Assembly (NCBI RefSeq): GCF_900447045.1
Contig: NZ_UAWH01000005.1
Location: 310,001 to 374,000 of the forward strand
Length of the DNA stretch: 64,000 nt
Source: Clostridium paraputrificum
Lineage (GTDB): Bacteria > Bacillota > Clostridia > Clostridiales > Clostridiaceae
Direction of reading: 5' to 3'
Positions 17,622 to 26,679 of this stretch are shown here, piece by piece. Each line of letters begins with the position of its first letter. Within the stretch, counting starts at the first letter, position 1. Below the pieces are notes generated by a model. The model made no database searches. It was not told the DNA's origin and worked only from the letters and a program-made list of their open reading frames with translations. Made by a program: the position numbers and the translations under genes.

Positions 17622-18205
17622 ATACTTCAAAAAATCTTAGTAAATTTGTTAAAATTGCATTACTTAGTGCAATTGCAGTGGTAATTATGCTTTTTGAAAT
17701 ACCACTAATACCATTATTTCCATGGTTAAAGATGGACTTAAGTGAGTTGCCAGTTCTTATAGGAGCTTTTGCTTTTGGACCAATGTCAGGTGTTATTATA
17801 GAAGGTTTAAAAATACTTTTAAATCTATTAATTACAGGAACTGGAACAGGTTTTGTAGGGGAACTTGCAAACTTCATAATAGGTGTATCTTTTGTAGTAC
17901 CAGCAGCAATGATTTATCATAGAAATAAAAGTAAGAAGAGTGCTATTATTGGAATGATAGTTGGTGGACTATTTATGGAGGTAGCAGGAATTTTTGCAAA
18001 TATATACTTGTTACTGCCTGTTTTTGGTATGTCAGGAAAGATTGATATAACTCAATATGTAATGGTAGGTTTAATACCATTTAACGGACTAAAAGCTATT
18101 TTGGTATCAGCAATAACTATGTTAGTATATAAGAAATTATCTATAAGTATATTTAAAGTTGATCCTGGTTTTGATAAATCTAAAGAATTAGGAAAAGAAA
18201 ATTAG
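17618..18205 (+). CDS. ribU: Riboflavin ECF transporter S component RibU
   Basis: This 195-residue membrane protein is the substrate-binding S subunit that captures riboflavin for the shared energy-coupling-factor module (EcfA, EcfA', EcfT, encoded elsewhere). About six hydrophobic helices are visible, with family stretches MDLSELPVLIGAFAFGPMSG and GFVGELANFIIG. ATG 17618 has a GGGAGGGG site, which fits better than the TTG at 17600. It is controlled by the FMN riboswitch just upstream, which confirms the substrate assignment. Confidence 0.95.
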   Translation: MNTSKNLSKFVKIALLSAIAVVIMLFEIPLIPLFPWLKMDLSELPVLIGAFAFGPMSGVIIEGLKILLNLLITGTGTGFVGELANFIIGVSFVVPAAMIYHRNKSKKSAIIGMIVGGLFMEVAGIFANIYLLLPVFGMSGKIDITQYVMVGLIPFNGLKAILVSAITMLVYKKLSISIFKVDPGFDKSKELGKEN

Positions 18206-18217
18206 GGAAAATGCAAA

Positions 18218-18240
18218 GGGCTGTATTGTTTATACAGTCC
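18218..18240 (+). terminator. Terminator after ribU
   Basis: A 9-bp stem GGGCTGTAT (18218-18226) with ATACAGTCC (18232-18240) includes one G-U pair. The T tract is poor, so confidence is moderate. Confidence 0.5.
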
Positions 18241-18280
18241 TTAAATTATTAAAAAAACTATGTTTTTTAATAATTTAGTA

Positions 18281-18810
18281 CTATTTTAAAAAGCTTCCAC
18301 TAGAAAGCCACTTACTTTTTTGTGAAAGTAATTTTGCTATTTCTAATGCTTCCTCACGATTTTCTGCTGTACCACTTATAACAACTCCATTTTTACCTGA
18401 CCAACTTTGTGAATGTGACTTTACTGGAGTATTTACCCCAATTAAAACTTTATCAAAATCGGATGTTGATATTAAAAATCCTAAAGAATTTATATTTGAT
18501 GGATTATCCTTGTCTACATATATTAAGCTACCAATTCCATCATCAAAGGTAATATTTAGAGGAAATGAATTATTGGTAAAGCCATAAAGATCAATAATAA
18601 TATCCCCTTTGAATATATCTTTTTTAGTAGATAACTGCTGTAAGTTCCTTTTATAGATATAGTGGTTTTTTCTGAATAATCTTCATTATCTATGTTCCAT
18701 TGCACACCATTTACTACAAGGTCAATATTTTTCTTTAGTGGTATTGAATATAAGGCTATAAATACTACTATTAAGGTAGAAATAACCAAAGCTAATATTT
18801 TAATTTTCAA
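18281..18810 (-). CDS. Membrane-anchored protein split by a -1 frameshift
   Basis: Read leftward from 18810, the gene begins MKIKILALVISTLIVVFIAL, a signal anchor, and runs 64 codons to LLKK. The zero frame then drifts into a short hydrophobic tail and stops at 18556. One base back, the -1 frame continues without a stop for 112 codons (DIFKGDIIIDLYGFTNNSFP, later GVVISGTAENREEALEIAKL) to a TAG at 18281-18283, giving 176 residues in all. The switch falls on the heptamer A AAA AAG (18625-18619). It may be programmed frameshifting, an in-cell deletion in an A run, or a sequencing error. No family is recognised; the outer part looks like an extracytoplasmic beta-rich domain. Confidence 0.6.
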
Positions 18811-19006
18811 AAGTAAGCCCCCTTTTTATATAGATATACATATATTGAAAAATAAAAAAGTGAAAAAGGATAGAAAATGTTTAAAGTTTTCGTTTTAAAG
18901 AAATAATTATTAGTTTAAGTTTCCAAACTGTTTAAAAACTCGCAAAATAATGATAAAGTTTTACTATAATTAAAAAAATATGTATTAATGTAAGGGATGA
19001 ATGAAT

Positions 19007-19744
19007 ATGAGGTTAATAGTAAATGCTGATGATTTTGGTATATCAAAAGCGATTAATTTAGGGATTATTGAAGCGTATAATGAGGGAATTGTAAAATCTA
19101 CTACTTTAATGTGCAACATGGAAGCTGTAGATCATGCAGTTAAATTAGCAAATGAAAATCCGGGGATAGGGGTTGGAATACACTTCGTTTTAACTGCTGG
19201 AAAACCTTTAGCTCAGGGAGTAGATTCATTAGTGGATGAAGAAGGGAAATTTATAAAGAGTGAAGGAATTGAAGAAAAAGCAAAAAAAGATGATATAAGA
19301 AAAGAACTAGAGTGTCAGTTTAATAAATTTTTATCTTATGGAATAAAGCCAACACATATAGATACTCATCATCATGTTCATAGGATAAAGAAAGTTTTTG
19401 AAGTGGTTAAAGAAATTGCTATTAAAAATAATTTGCCAGTTAGATTAATGGGTGAAACTTATGATAGTATGTATAAAGGAATAAAATCTACAAGCAAGTT
19501 TAGTGAATTATTTTATGAAAAAGAAATGGTTACTGAAGATAACTTAATTAGATTACTAGAAGAATATAAAGATTTTGAAACAGTTGAGCTTATGTCTCAT
19601 CCAGGATATTTGGATCAAAATATATTAAATAGGACTTCATACGCAATAGAAAGAACTATTGAATTGGAGACATTAGTAAGTAGAAAGGTAAAAGAATATA
19701 TTAAGGAAAATAATATAGAACTAATAAGTTTTAGTCAATTATAG
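19007..19744 (+). CDS. chbG: ChbG/YdjC-family carbohydrate deacetylase
   Basis: This 245-residue enzyme is of the YdjC fold, which removes an acetyl group from chitooligosaccharides or related amino sugars. The metal-binding motif is seen as NADDFG at the N-terminus and in THIDTHHHVH, and MSHPGYLD is the third conserved block. ATG 19007 has better spacing from the AAGGG site than ATG 19001. It is a single gene with a clear terminator. The GalNAc and beta-glycoside genes elsewhere in the window make an amino-sugar substrate plausible, but the exact substrate is not shown. Confidence 0.88.
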   Translation: MRLIVNADDFGISKAINLGIIEAYNEGIVKSTTLMCNMEAVDHAVKLANENPGIGVGIHFVLTAGKPLAQGVDSLVDEEGKFIKSEGIEEKAKKDDIRKELECQFNKFLSYGIKPTHIDTHHHVHRIKKVFEVVKEIAIKNNLPVRLMGETYDSMYKGIKSTSKFSELFYEKEMVTEDNLIRLLEEYKDFETVELMSHPGYLDQNILNRTSYAIERTIELETLVSRKVKEYIKENNIELISFSQL

Positions 19745-19746
19745 AG

Positions 19747-19774
19747 AGGAGTATGCAAATACTCCTATTTTTTT
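19747..19774 (+). terminator. Terminator after chbG
   Basis: An 8-bp stem AGGAGTAT/ATACTCCT (19747-19754 with 19759-19766) is followed by T residues. Confidence 0.8.
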
Positions 19775-19898
19775 ATTATTTCCTAGGAAATTATTACGAA
19801 TAAGTTACAAAAAAATAAAAAAAAATAATGTAAAATGGTATGAATTAAAGTATAATTAAAGGTAATAAGGATTATTTTGTCAAGGAAGGCGTTTAAAT

Positions 19899-21932
19899 AT
19901 GGAAAAGAGAAGAGTTTTGAGGTTTGTTGCAGCAGCATCTGCTGTTACAGGTGGAGTTACTTTAACAGGCAATGTTGTAAGTGCATCACCATTACCAAGC
20001 GATAACAATACTAATGGACAATCTATTTTAAGTAATCAAAGAAGTATAGAAAAAGGACAAGTAAATAGTGATGTTACTTTAAACTTAAGAGTTAGATCTG
20101 ATGCAAATACATCATCGTCTATTTTAGGGTACTTAAAGGCAGGAGATACTTTTGAGATAACGGGAGAAAAGGGGAATTGGTACAAGATTAACTTTAATGG
20201 AAAGAGTGGATATGTATCAAAGGATTACACTCATAAATTATCTAATTCTAATGATAATACTACATCCGCATCTAAGGGAAAGGCAGTAAATTTAGGGAAT
20301 TCTACTTTAAGAATAAGACAATCAGCAAGTACATCTTCTGCTATTTTAGGAAGCCTTAGAGAGGGTGAAACATTTGATATAATAGCTAAAAGTGGACAAT
20401 GGTATAATATTAAAACAGCAGGAATAGTTGGTTTTGTCCATGGAGATTATGTACAAGTTATAGAAAATAATTCACCAAATACATCAACAAATCCATCACC
20501 TGGAGTAACAGTTACAAAAGGACAGGTTTATGGGGTAGAAGGAAGTAACTTAAGAGTTAGAACAGCACCAAGCTTAAGTGCATCTACTTTTGGATATCTT
20601 CTAAATGGAGAAGTAGTTGAAATAACTGGAGAGAGTGGAAATTGGTATGCTATTAAGTATAAGGGTGAAACCGGTTATTGCTCTAAGGATTATGTAAAGA
20701 AAATTAGTAATAGTACATCAGATAATAATTCAAATGGTTCTACTAACACAACGCCAAGTACACCAAACACACCAACTACTTTTAAAGGTGAAGTGATAAA
20801 TGCAGATGCTGGGTTAAGAGTAAGAGCGGGAGCGTCAACTAGTTCATCAATACTTGGACATATTTATACTGGTACTAAAGTAGATGTTATAGGTGAAAGT
20901 GGTAGTTGGTATAAAATAAATTATAACGGTAAAGAAGCTTACGCAAGTAAGGATTACATAAAGAAGGTTACAGATAGTAATTCAAATAATAATAATAATA
21001 ACAGTGATTCCCAAGTTACATCTAAAAAGGGAGAAGTAATAAATGCAAGTGCTGGATTAAGAGTAAGATCGGAAGCAAATACTAATTCTTTAATACTTGG
21101 ATATCTTTATACAGGAGACAAAGTAGATATAACAGGTGAAAGTGGAAACTGGTATAAGGTAAATTACAATGGAAAGACGGCTTACGTAAGTAAGGAATAT
21201 GTTAAAGAAGTTAGCGAAGGAAGTTCTAATTCAGGTGGAAGCGATTCACCAGTAATTGAGAATAAAAGAGGTAAAGTGTATAATACTGGAGGTTCAGGCT
21301 TAACTGTAAGAACTGAAGCTACTACAAGTTCTTTAGCGTTAGGATATCTACTTGAAGGTCAAGTTGTTGAGATAACTGGAACATCAGGAGATTGGTATAA
21401 AATTATCTTTAATGGTAAGTCTGGGTATGTGAGCTCAAAGTATATAAAGATAGTTGAAGATTTAACTGAAGATGAAAGCAGTTCAATTTATGAAAAGGCT
21501 TTTGCTGCTATGAAGGCTCAACTAGGTAGCCCATATGTATGGGGAGGCTCAGGGGAGTATTTAACAACAGCATCATTAAACTCTTTAAAAGCAAAATTTC
21601 CAAATGAGACTGCCAAAGGATGGTATGTAAGAGCTGAAAGATATGTAGATAAGGGTTATAGATCATTTGACTGTTCAGGTCTTATGCAATGGGGATTTAG
21701 ACAAGCTGGTGTTGTAATAGGAAGAACTACTTGGGCTCAAATAGGTGAAGGAAGAGAAGTATCTTTGAGTGACATAAAGCCAGGAGATTTACTTTTCTAT
21801 TCAAGCTTAGATCACGTTGGTATGTATATAGGAGATGGTAAGTGGATAGAGTCTCCAAACACAAATGCCGATGTAAGAATAGTTGATGTCCCATGGAGTA
21901 GAGTTACAAGAGCAAGAAGAATAATTGAATAA
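19899..21932 (+). CDS. Secreted SH3-NlpC/P60 cell wall hydrolase
   Basis: This 677-residue peptidoglycan endopeptidase has a signal peptide (MEKRRVLRFVAAASAVTGGV, cleaved near VVSASP). Six bacterial SH3 domains follow, each with the NLRVRSDAN, ILGYLKAGD and WYKINFNGKSGYVSKDY pattern and separated by Asn/Ser/Thr linkers. The C-terminal NlpC/P60 domain (about 530-677) has catalytic Cys about C592 in FDCSG and His about H639 in DHVGMYIG. An insertion of roughly 45 residues separates the PYVWGGSG and FDCSG motifs. It should cut cell-wall peptides during growth, division or germination. It is a single gene, closed by two hairpins. Confidence 0.95.
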   Translation: MEKRRVLRFVAAASAVTGGVTLTGNVVSASPLPSDNNTNGQSILSNQRSIEKGQVNSDVTLNLRVRSDANTSSSILGYLKAGDTFEITGEKGNWYKINFNGKSGYVSKDYTHKLSNSNDNTTSASKGKAVNLGNSTLRIRQSASTSSAILGSLREGETFDIIAKSGQWYNIKTAGIVGFVHGDYVQVIENNSPNTSTNPSPGVTVTKGQVYGVEGSNLRVRTAPSLSASTFGYLLNGEVVEITGESGNWYAIKYKGETGYCSKDYVKKISNSTSDNNSNGSTNTTPSTPNTPTTFKGEVINADAGLRVRAGASTSSSILGHIYTGTKVDVIGESGSWYKINYNGKEAYASKDYIKKVTDSNSNNNNNNSDSQVTSKKGEVINASAGLRVRSEANTNSLILGYLYTGDKVDITGESGNWYKVNYNGKTAYVSKEYVKEVSEGSSNSGGSDSPVIENKRGKVYNTGGSGLTVRTEATTSSLALGYLLEGQVVEITGTSGDWYKIIFNGKSGYVSSKYIKIVEDLTEDESSSIYEKAFAAMKAQLGSPYVWGGSGEYLTTASLNSLKAKFPNETAKGWYVRAERYVDKGYRSFDCSGLMQWGFRQAGVVIGRTTWAQIGEGREVSLSDIKPGDLLFYSSLDHVGMYIGDGKWIESPNTNADVRIVDVPWSRVTRARRIIE

Positions 21933-21953
21933 TAAGCTTTCATTAGAGAGCTT

Positions 21954-22002
21954 TTATAATAAGTAAGAGGAATCGTTTTTAGATTTCTCTTTCTTATTAT
22001 AA
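21954..22002. terminator. Long hairpin after NlpC/P60 gene
   Basis: A 21-bp stem (21954-21974 with 21982-22002; two mismatches) has a loop rich in T. It is the first of two hairpins behind the gene. Confidence 0.55.
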
Positions 22003-22080
22003 GCTATTAAAAATTGAAATTTGGTAAACATATAAATGGTGTTTGTAATAATAAGATAGAGAATTTACCAAGCAGATAAA

Positions 22081-22135
22081 AATAAATAAGAATGAGCCTA
22101 GATTAAATAATGATTTAGGTTCATTCTTATTTATT
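22081..22135. terminator. Second terminator after NlpC/P60 gene
   Basis: A 19-bp stem (22081-22099 with 22117-22135; one G-U pair) begins with A residues and ends with T residues, so it could work in both directions. Confidence 0.75.
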
Positions 22136-22229
22136 TGGAAAATATGCAATTAAGATGCATATATAAATAGTTTTCCTATAATAATCATATTATTAAATAT
22201 ATATTAAAGTAATAAAAAGGGATGTCATT

Positions 22230-24026
22230 ATGAAAGAGAAGAAAAGAAGCTGTTGGAACTATTTTAGCGAAGATTCACCTGATTTCATAGTTGAGTATAG
22301 AGGAAATTTTAAGGAGGAGATTGATAGAGTTGATTATGCCTGTGGAGATGAAATTACAAAAAACCTAGGTGTAGTATCTACTGCTTATGAAAATATAGAA
22401 CGGTTAAAAAAGGATGTACCATCAATTATCTTTATAGAGATAAGGGCCCCATATGTACTACAAGAGATGGCTCCTAATGATATAGAAGGAGTTGTGGAAA
22501 TTAAGAAAAATCCTTATTTGGCACTAAGAGGTGGTGGAGTTTTAGTAGGCATAGTTGATACTGGAATAGATTACTTAAATAATGAATTTATTAGGGAAGA
22601 CGGAAGAACAAGAATATTAAGTATATGGGATCAAAGTATTCAAGGTTCATCTAGTAAAGATGTGTTTATAGGAAGAGTATTCTCAGAAGAGGATATAAAT
22701 AATGCCATTAATCTTTTTAAAAGTGGTGGAGATCCATATAGTATAGTCCCAACTAAAGATGAGGTTGGTCACGGAACAAAGGTCGCTAGTATAATAGGTG
22801 CTAGGGGATATGACGAAGAAGTAGAAGGAATAGCACCTGATTGTGAGTATGTAGTAGTAAAGCTTTTTGAATCTTTATATTATAGAAAAATGTTAATAGA
22901 AAATGGAGTTGAATATAAGCCAATCTATAATGAATCTGAAATATTAGCAGGAATAGAATATCTAAAGAATTATTCAATAAAGTCAAAAAAACCTATGGTG
23001 ATTTGTATACCATTAGGAACAACAGAAGGGTCACATGATGGAAATAATTTATTATCTAGATATATAACTTCAATTGGGAATATAAGAGGAATAGTAGTTG
23101 TAGCTGGAGTTGGAAATGAAGGGGCATCAAGCACCCATGTATCTGCTAATTTAGCAAGTGTAGGTGATACTAAGGAATTTGAACTAAAGATTCCTAAAGA
23201 GATTAAAACTCTATCTATAGGTGCTTGGGTTAAAAGACCCAATAAGGCATCGGTTAATATAATTTCGCCAACAGGAGAAGCCTCAAGATTTATACAGCCT
23301 AAGATTGGTAAAAAGGAGCAGGTGAAATTCATTTTTACTAATACAACATTAGAAGTATACCACTTTGCACCAGAGCGTTTCACGGGACATCAATTAGTTA
23401 TAATGTATTTTAATAGTATAAAAGCAGGACTATGGAAGTTACAATTTAAAGGTGAATATGTTATTGATGGAAGAATAGATATTTGGTTACCCCCAAAAGA
23501 AATGTTACCTCAAGGGACAATATTTTTGACTCCAGATCCATATACTACATTAACTATTCCTTCTACAGCAAGAAAAGTAGTTACACCTAGTTTTTATAAT
23601 AGTATAAACGATACTTTTGTATCTGATTCTGGAAGGGGATTTAATAGTAATAATCTAGTTAATCCTGATATTACTGCACCAGGTATAAATATTAGAACAA
23701 CATCAGTTGATGGGAAAAAGTCAACATTGTCTGGAAGTTCAGCAGCAACTGCTTTAACTAGTGGAGTTTGTGCATTATTGCTCCAATGGGGAATTATAGA
23801 GGGGAATGATAAGACGATGTATTCAACTAAAGTAAGAACATATTTGATGTACGGTGCAGATAGAAGTTTAAATATTGAGTATCCAAGCAGGGAAATTGGA
23901 TTTGGAAAGTTAAACTTATTGGGAACATTTCAATTTATTAGTGGCGTGTATACAAGCACTGGTAATAGAAGCAGTAATGGAGAAAAAGAATTTTATATAG
24001 GAAGTCTATTTATAAGACTACCATGA
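22230..24026 (+). CDS. Csp-family subtilisin-like germination protease
   Basis: This 598-residue S8 serine protease has no signal peptide and is of the type that clostridial spores use to activate cortex lytic enzyme SleC at germination. The triad is intact: about D110 in VDTGIDY, H181 in VGHGTK and S504 in SGSSAAT. A jelly-roll insertion (about 310-430) between His and Ser is typical of Csp proteins. It may have a removable N-terminal prodomain (about 1-95). It lies 8 bp before a second, related protease. C. perfringens carries tandem csp genes of this type. Which Csp letter applies cannot be decided, so no symbol is given. Confidence 0.9.
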   Translation: MKEKKRSCWNYFSEDSPDFIVEYRGNFKEEIDRVDYACGDEITKNLGVVSTAYENIERLKKDVPSIIFIEIRAPYVLQEMAPNDIEGVVEIKKNPYLALRGGGVLVGIVDTGIDYLNNEFIREDGRTRILSIWDQSIQGSSSKDVFIGRVFSEEDINNAINLFKSGGDPYSIVPTKDEVGHGTKVASIIGARGYDEEVEGIAPDCEYVVVKLFESLYYRKMLIENGVEYKPIYNESEILAGIEYLKNYSIKSKKPMVICIPLGTTEGSHDGNNLLSRYITSIGNIRGIVVVAGVGNEGASSTHVSANLASVGDTKEFELKIPKEIKTLSIGAWVKRPNKASVNIISPTGEASRFIQPKIGKKEQVKFIFTNTTLEVYHFAPERFTGHQLVIMYFNSIKAGLWKLQFKGEYVIDGRIDIWLPPKEMLPQGTIFLTPDPYTTLTIPSTARKVVTPSFYNSINDTFVSDSGRGFNSNNLVNPDITAPGINIRTTSVDGKKSTLSGSSAATALTSGVCALLLQWGIIEGNDKTMYSTKVRTYLMYGADRSLNIEYPSREIGFGKLNLLGTFQFISGVYTSTGNRSSNGEKEFYIGSLFIRLP

Positions 24027-24034
24027 GTTAAGAG

Positions 24035-25774
24035 GTGATTAAGATAGGAAATATATATAATACACCTAAAAAGGTTTTTGATACTGAGACTTACTTAAAT
24101 ATTGTAGTTCAGTATCAGGGTAATATAGTTGAAGAGGTTTCTAAAAATCCAGATTATTATGTAACTGTTATAAACGATAAATATGCAATATTATCTTTTA
24201 AGTCAGATAAAAGTAGTAATTTTGATGAAAGTAGTAATTTAGAAAAAATAAAATTTGATTCAATTGTTTATATAAAAGAGCCTGAATTTTATACATTACA
24301 AAGTATATCTCCTATTGATGCTGCTCAAATACGTTCGTTTCAAATTTCTCAAACTTTAAGCTTAACTGGAAAAGGGGTATTAGTAGGGATTATAGATACA
24401 GGTATAGATTATTTATCTGAAGATTTTATGGATGAATACGGAAAAACAAGATTGCATTGTATTTGGGATCAAACTGTTAAGTCAGAGAAAGAAGATACTA
24501 GAATTCCAGGTGGAACTGTTTATTTTTCTGATAAAATAAATGAAGCAATTAATTTATGGAGAAAAGGTGGCGACCCTTATGAAATAGTACCAAGTAGAGA
24601 CGAAGTTGGACATGGTACTTCTATGAGTAGTATTATTGCTGCAAGAGGTAGTAAACATAGACTAAAGGGAGTGGTTCCTGAGTGTAATTTAGCAGTTGTA
24701 AAGCTTGCAGAAGATAAAATAGCTGAAAAGAAATTTAAAGCTGAGGTACCTGTATATAATATAACTTCATTATTTACTGCCATACAGTATTTGTATGATC
24801 ATGCTCAAAATGAAAAAATGCCATTAGTATTATATTTACCATTAGGGACTAATTCGGGAAATCATAAGGGAAATGGGGTTTTAGAAGAGTTTATTGAAGA
24901 TATGTCAATGAATAGAGGAGTTATATTTGTAACTGGAGTTGGAAATGAAGGCTCTGCAAGAGGGCATGTGTCCGGAAAATTATCATATTCGGGAGAAAAA
25001 AGTTCAATTCAATTAGATGTAGTTGAAGATATGGATTTTTTATCAGTAGAGTTTTGGATAGATTCACCTAATATAATGACAATTGAAGTTATTTCACCAT
25101 CAGGAGAAAATACTGGTATAACACCATCAATTATAAATTCTAAAGATTACTATACATTTATTTTTGAAAATACATCTATAGCAGTTAAGTATTATATTCC
25201 AGAAGAGTTATCAGGAGATGAATTAATAAGTATTAAGTTTAAAAATATAAAAAAGGGCATATGGTTATTTAGATTAACTGGTCAATTTATAACTGATGGA
25301 ATATACAATGGATGGCTTTTACAAAGTGGAATTATTAATTCTAAAGCTTTTTTTAATCCTTCTGACCCATATGGAACAATTATGAATCCTGCATCATCAA
25401 AGTATATTGTAACAGCAGCGGTTTATAATCAAAATAATAATAATTTGGTAAATTTTTCAGGGGTTGCTAATAAGTATGATTATATTGATAGAATAGATTT
25501 AGCAGCAGGTGGTATTAGTACTTTAGCCTTATATCCTGGTGGAAAAGAGATATATGTAAGTGGTAGTAGTGTTGCGGCAGCAGTGTTAGCAGGGGCATGT
25601 GCATTGTTGTTAGAATGGGGAATAATAGAGGGAAATGATCCATATATATATTCGCAGACTATAAAAACCTATATAATTAGAGGGGCATCAAAAAGACCAG
25701 GTGATATTTATCCTAATCCACAATTAGGATATGGCTTATTAAATCTTCTAGGTATATTTCAGAATATGACTTGA
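24035..25774 (+). CDS. Second Csp-family subtilisin-like protease
   Basis: This 579-residue S8 protease is homologous to its upstream neighbour. The triad is intact: about D121 in IDTGIDY, H193 in VGHGTSM and S512 in SGSSVAA. The jelly-roll insertion is again present. The start is unusual. GTG 24035 overlaps its own Shine-Dalgarno AGAGG (24031-24035), and no ATG lies near, so a non-standard start such as ATA 24044 is possible. It forms an operon with the preceding gene. Since both keep the triad, neither is the pseudoenzyme (CspC-like) known from C. difficile. Confidence 0.88.
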   Translation: MIKIGNIYNTPKKVFDTETYLNIVVQYQGNIVEEVSKNPDYYVTVINDKYAILSFKSDKSSNFDESSNLEKIKFDSIVYIKEPEFYTLQSISPIDAAQIRSFQISQTLSLTGKGVLVGIIDTGIDYLSEDFMDEYGKTRLHCIWDQTVKSEKEDTRIPGGTVYFSDKINEAINLWRKGGDPYEIVPSRDEVGHGTSMSSIIAARGSKHRLKGVVPECNLAVVKLAEDKIAEKKFKAEVPVYNITSLFTAIQYLYDHAQNEKMPLVLYLPLGTNSGNHKGNGVLEEFIEDMSMNRGVIFVTGVGNEGSARGHVSGKLSYSGEKSSIQLDVVEDMDFLSVEFWIDSPNIMTIEVISPSGENTGITPSIINSKDYYTFIFENTSIAVKYYIPEELSGDELISIKFKNIKKGIWLFRLTGQFITDGIYNGWLLQSGIINSKAFFNPSDPYGTIMNPASSKYIVTAAVYNQNNNNLVNFSGVANKYDYIDRIDLAAGGISTLALYPGGKEIYVSGSSVAAAVLAGACALLLEWGIIEGNDPYIYSQTIKTYIIRGASKRPGDIYPNPQLGYGLLNLLGIFQNMT

Positions 25775-25800
25775 ATTTTAGTAATATATTATTTAAATCA

Positions 25801-25835
25801 AAAGGAAGTTGTATTATTTACAACTTCCTTTTTAA
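25801..25835 (+). terminator. Terminator between Csp and PTS operons
   Basis: A perfect 13-bp stem (25801-25813 with 25819-25831) begins with A and ends with T, so it serves the converging transcripts on both sides. Confidence 0.9.
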
Positions 25836-25851
25836 ATCTAAATTGTTTGTA

Positions 25852-26679
25852 TTAAACAGCGAATATTCCGAAGAATCCTCCAATGATACCAATTAAAAGT
25901 AGAAGACCTATACAAGCAACAGGGCTCCATTTTCTCTTTTTAATTAAGTAGTATAGCATTAGTGTTAATCCTAATGGAATTATTTTTGGTAATACACCAT
26001 CTAATATACTTTGGATAACGATTGGTTTATCACCATTTGCTATTTCTATTGCTAATGATGTAGCACCATAGTTAGAAGTTAAAGCACCAACTATAAATAC
26101 ACCTAACATAGAAGCAGAACGAGTAAATTCTTTAGCGTTCTTAGTTAATATATCAATTGCCTTAGAGCCTAAGTTGTAAGACCAATGCATTAACCAATAT
26201 CTGGCTATAAATTGAACTACGTTAAATATTAATAAGAATAGTATAGGACCAGCTAAAGATCCACCTATTGCCATATTAGCAGTAATACCAGCTGTAATTG
26301 GAACTAGTGTATACCAGAAGATAGCATCTCCAATACCACCTAAAGGTCCCATTGCAGCAACACGGACAGCACGAATAGTAGCTGTATCAGCCTTTTGTTG
26401 CTCTAATGATAATATAATACCCATAACGAAAGTAACTAAGAATGGGTGAGTATTAAAGAAATCTAAATTATGTGTCATTGACTTAGAAAGGTCATCTTTA
26501 TTAGTATGGATTTTCTCTAATCCAGGTAATATACCATATAACCATCCAGCAGCTTGCATTCTTTCGTAGTTGAATGAAGCTTGCAAGAATAATGAACGCC
26601 AAACCATCTTATTAAGCGTTTTCTTATCAAGCTTTGGAGCAGGAGTCAAATCTTTATATAATGTGTTATTAGATTCCAT
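25852..26679 (-). CDS. agaD: PTS EIID, mannose/GalNAc family
   Basis: This membrane subunit of about 275 residues pairs with EIIC in a mannose-family PTS. The signature AAGWLYGILPGLEKIH near the N-terminus and MGPLGGIGDAIFWYTLVPI are standard EIID features, and the C-terminus is hydrophobic. GAGGAGG lies only 2 bp before the ATG at 26688, so the ATG at 26679 fits better. The gene overlaps the end of EIIC by about 11 bp. With AgaS and a hexosamine deacetylase nearby, the sugar is most likely N-acetylgalactosamine or galactosamine. It is last in the operon. Confidence 0.9.
   Translation of the reverse strand: MESNNTLYKDLTPAPKLDKKTLNKMVWRSLFLQASFNYERMQAAGWLYGILPGLEKIHTNKDDLSKSMTHNLDFFNTHPFLVTFVMGIILSLEQQKADTATIRAVRVAAMGPLGGIGDAIFWYTLVPITAGITANMAIGGSLAGPILFLLIFNVVQFIARYWLMHWSYNLGSKAIDILTKNAKEFTRSASMLGVFIVGALTSNYGATSLAIEIANGDKPIVIQSILDGVLPKIIPLGLTLMLYYLIKKRKWSPVACIGLLLLIGIIGGFFGIFAV

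Noticed and set aside
22970..23383. Open frame of 137 codons opposite the first Csp protease gene
   Set aside because: The plus-strand protein has an intact catalytic triad and typical length. The reverse frame has low-complexity hydrophobic composition and no start signals.
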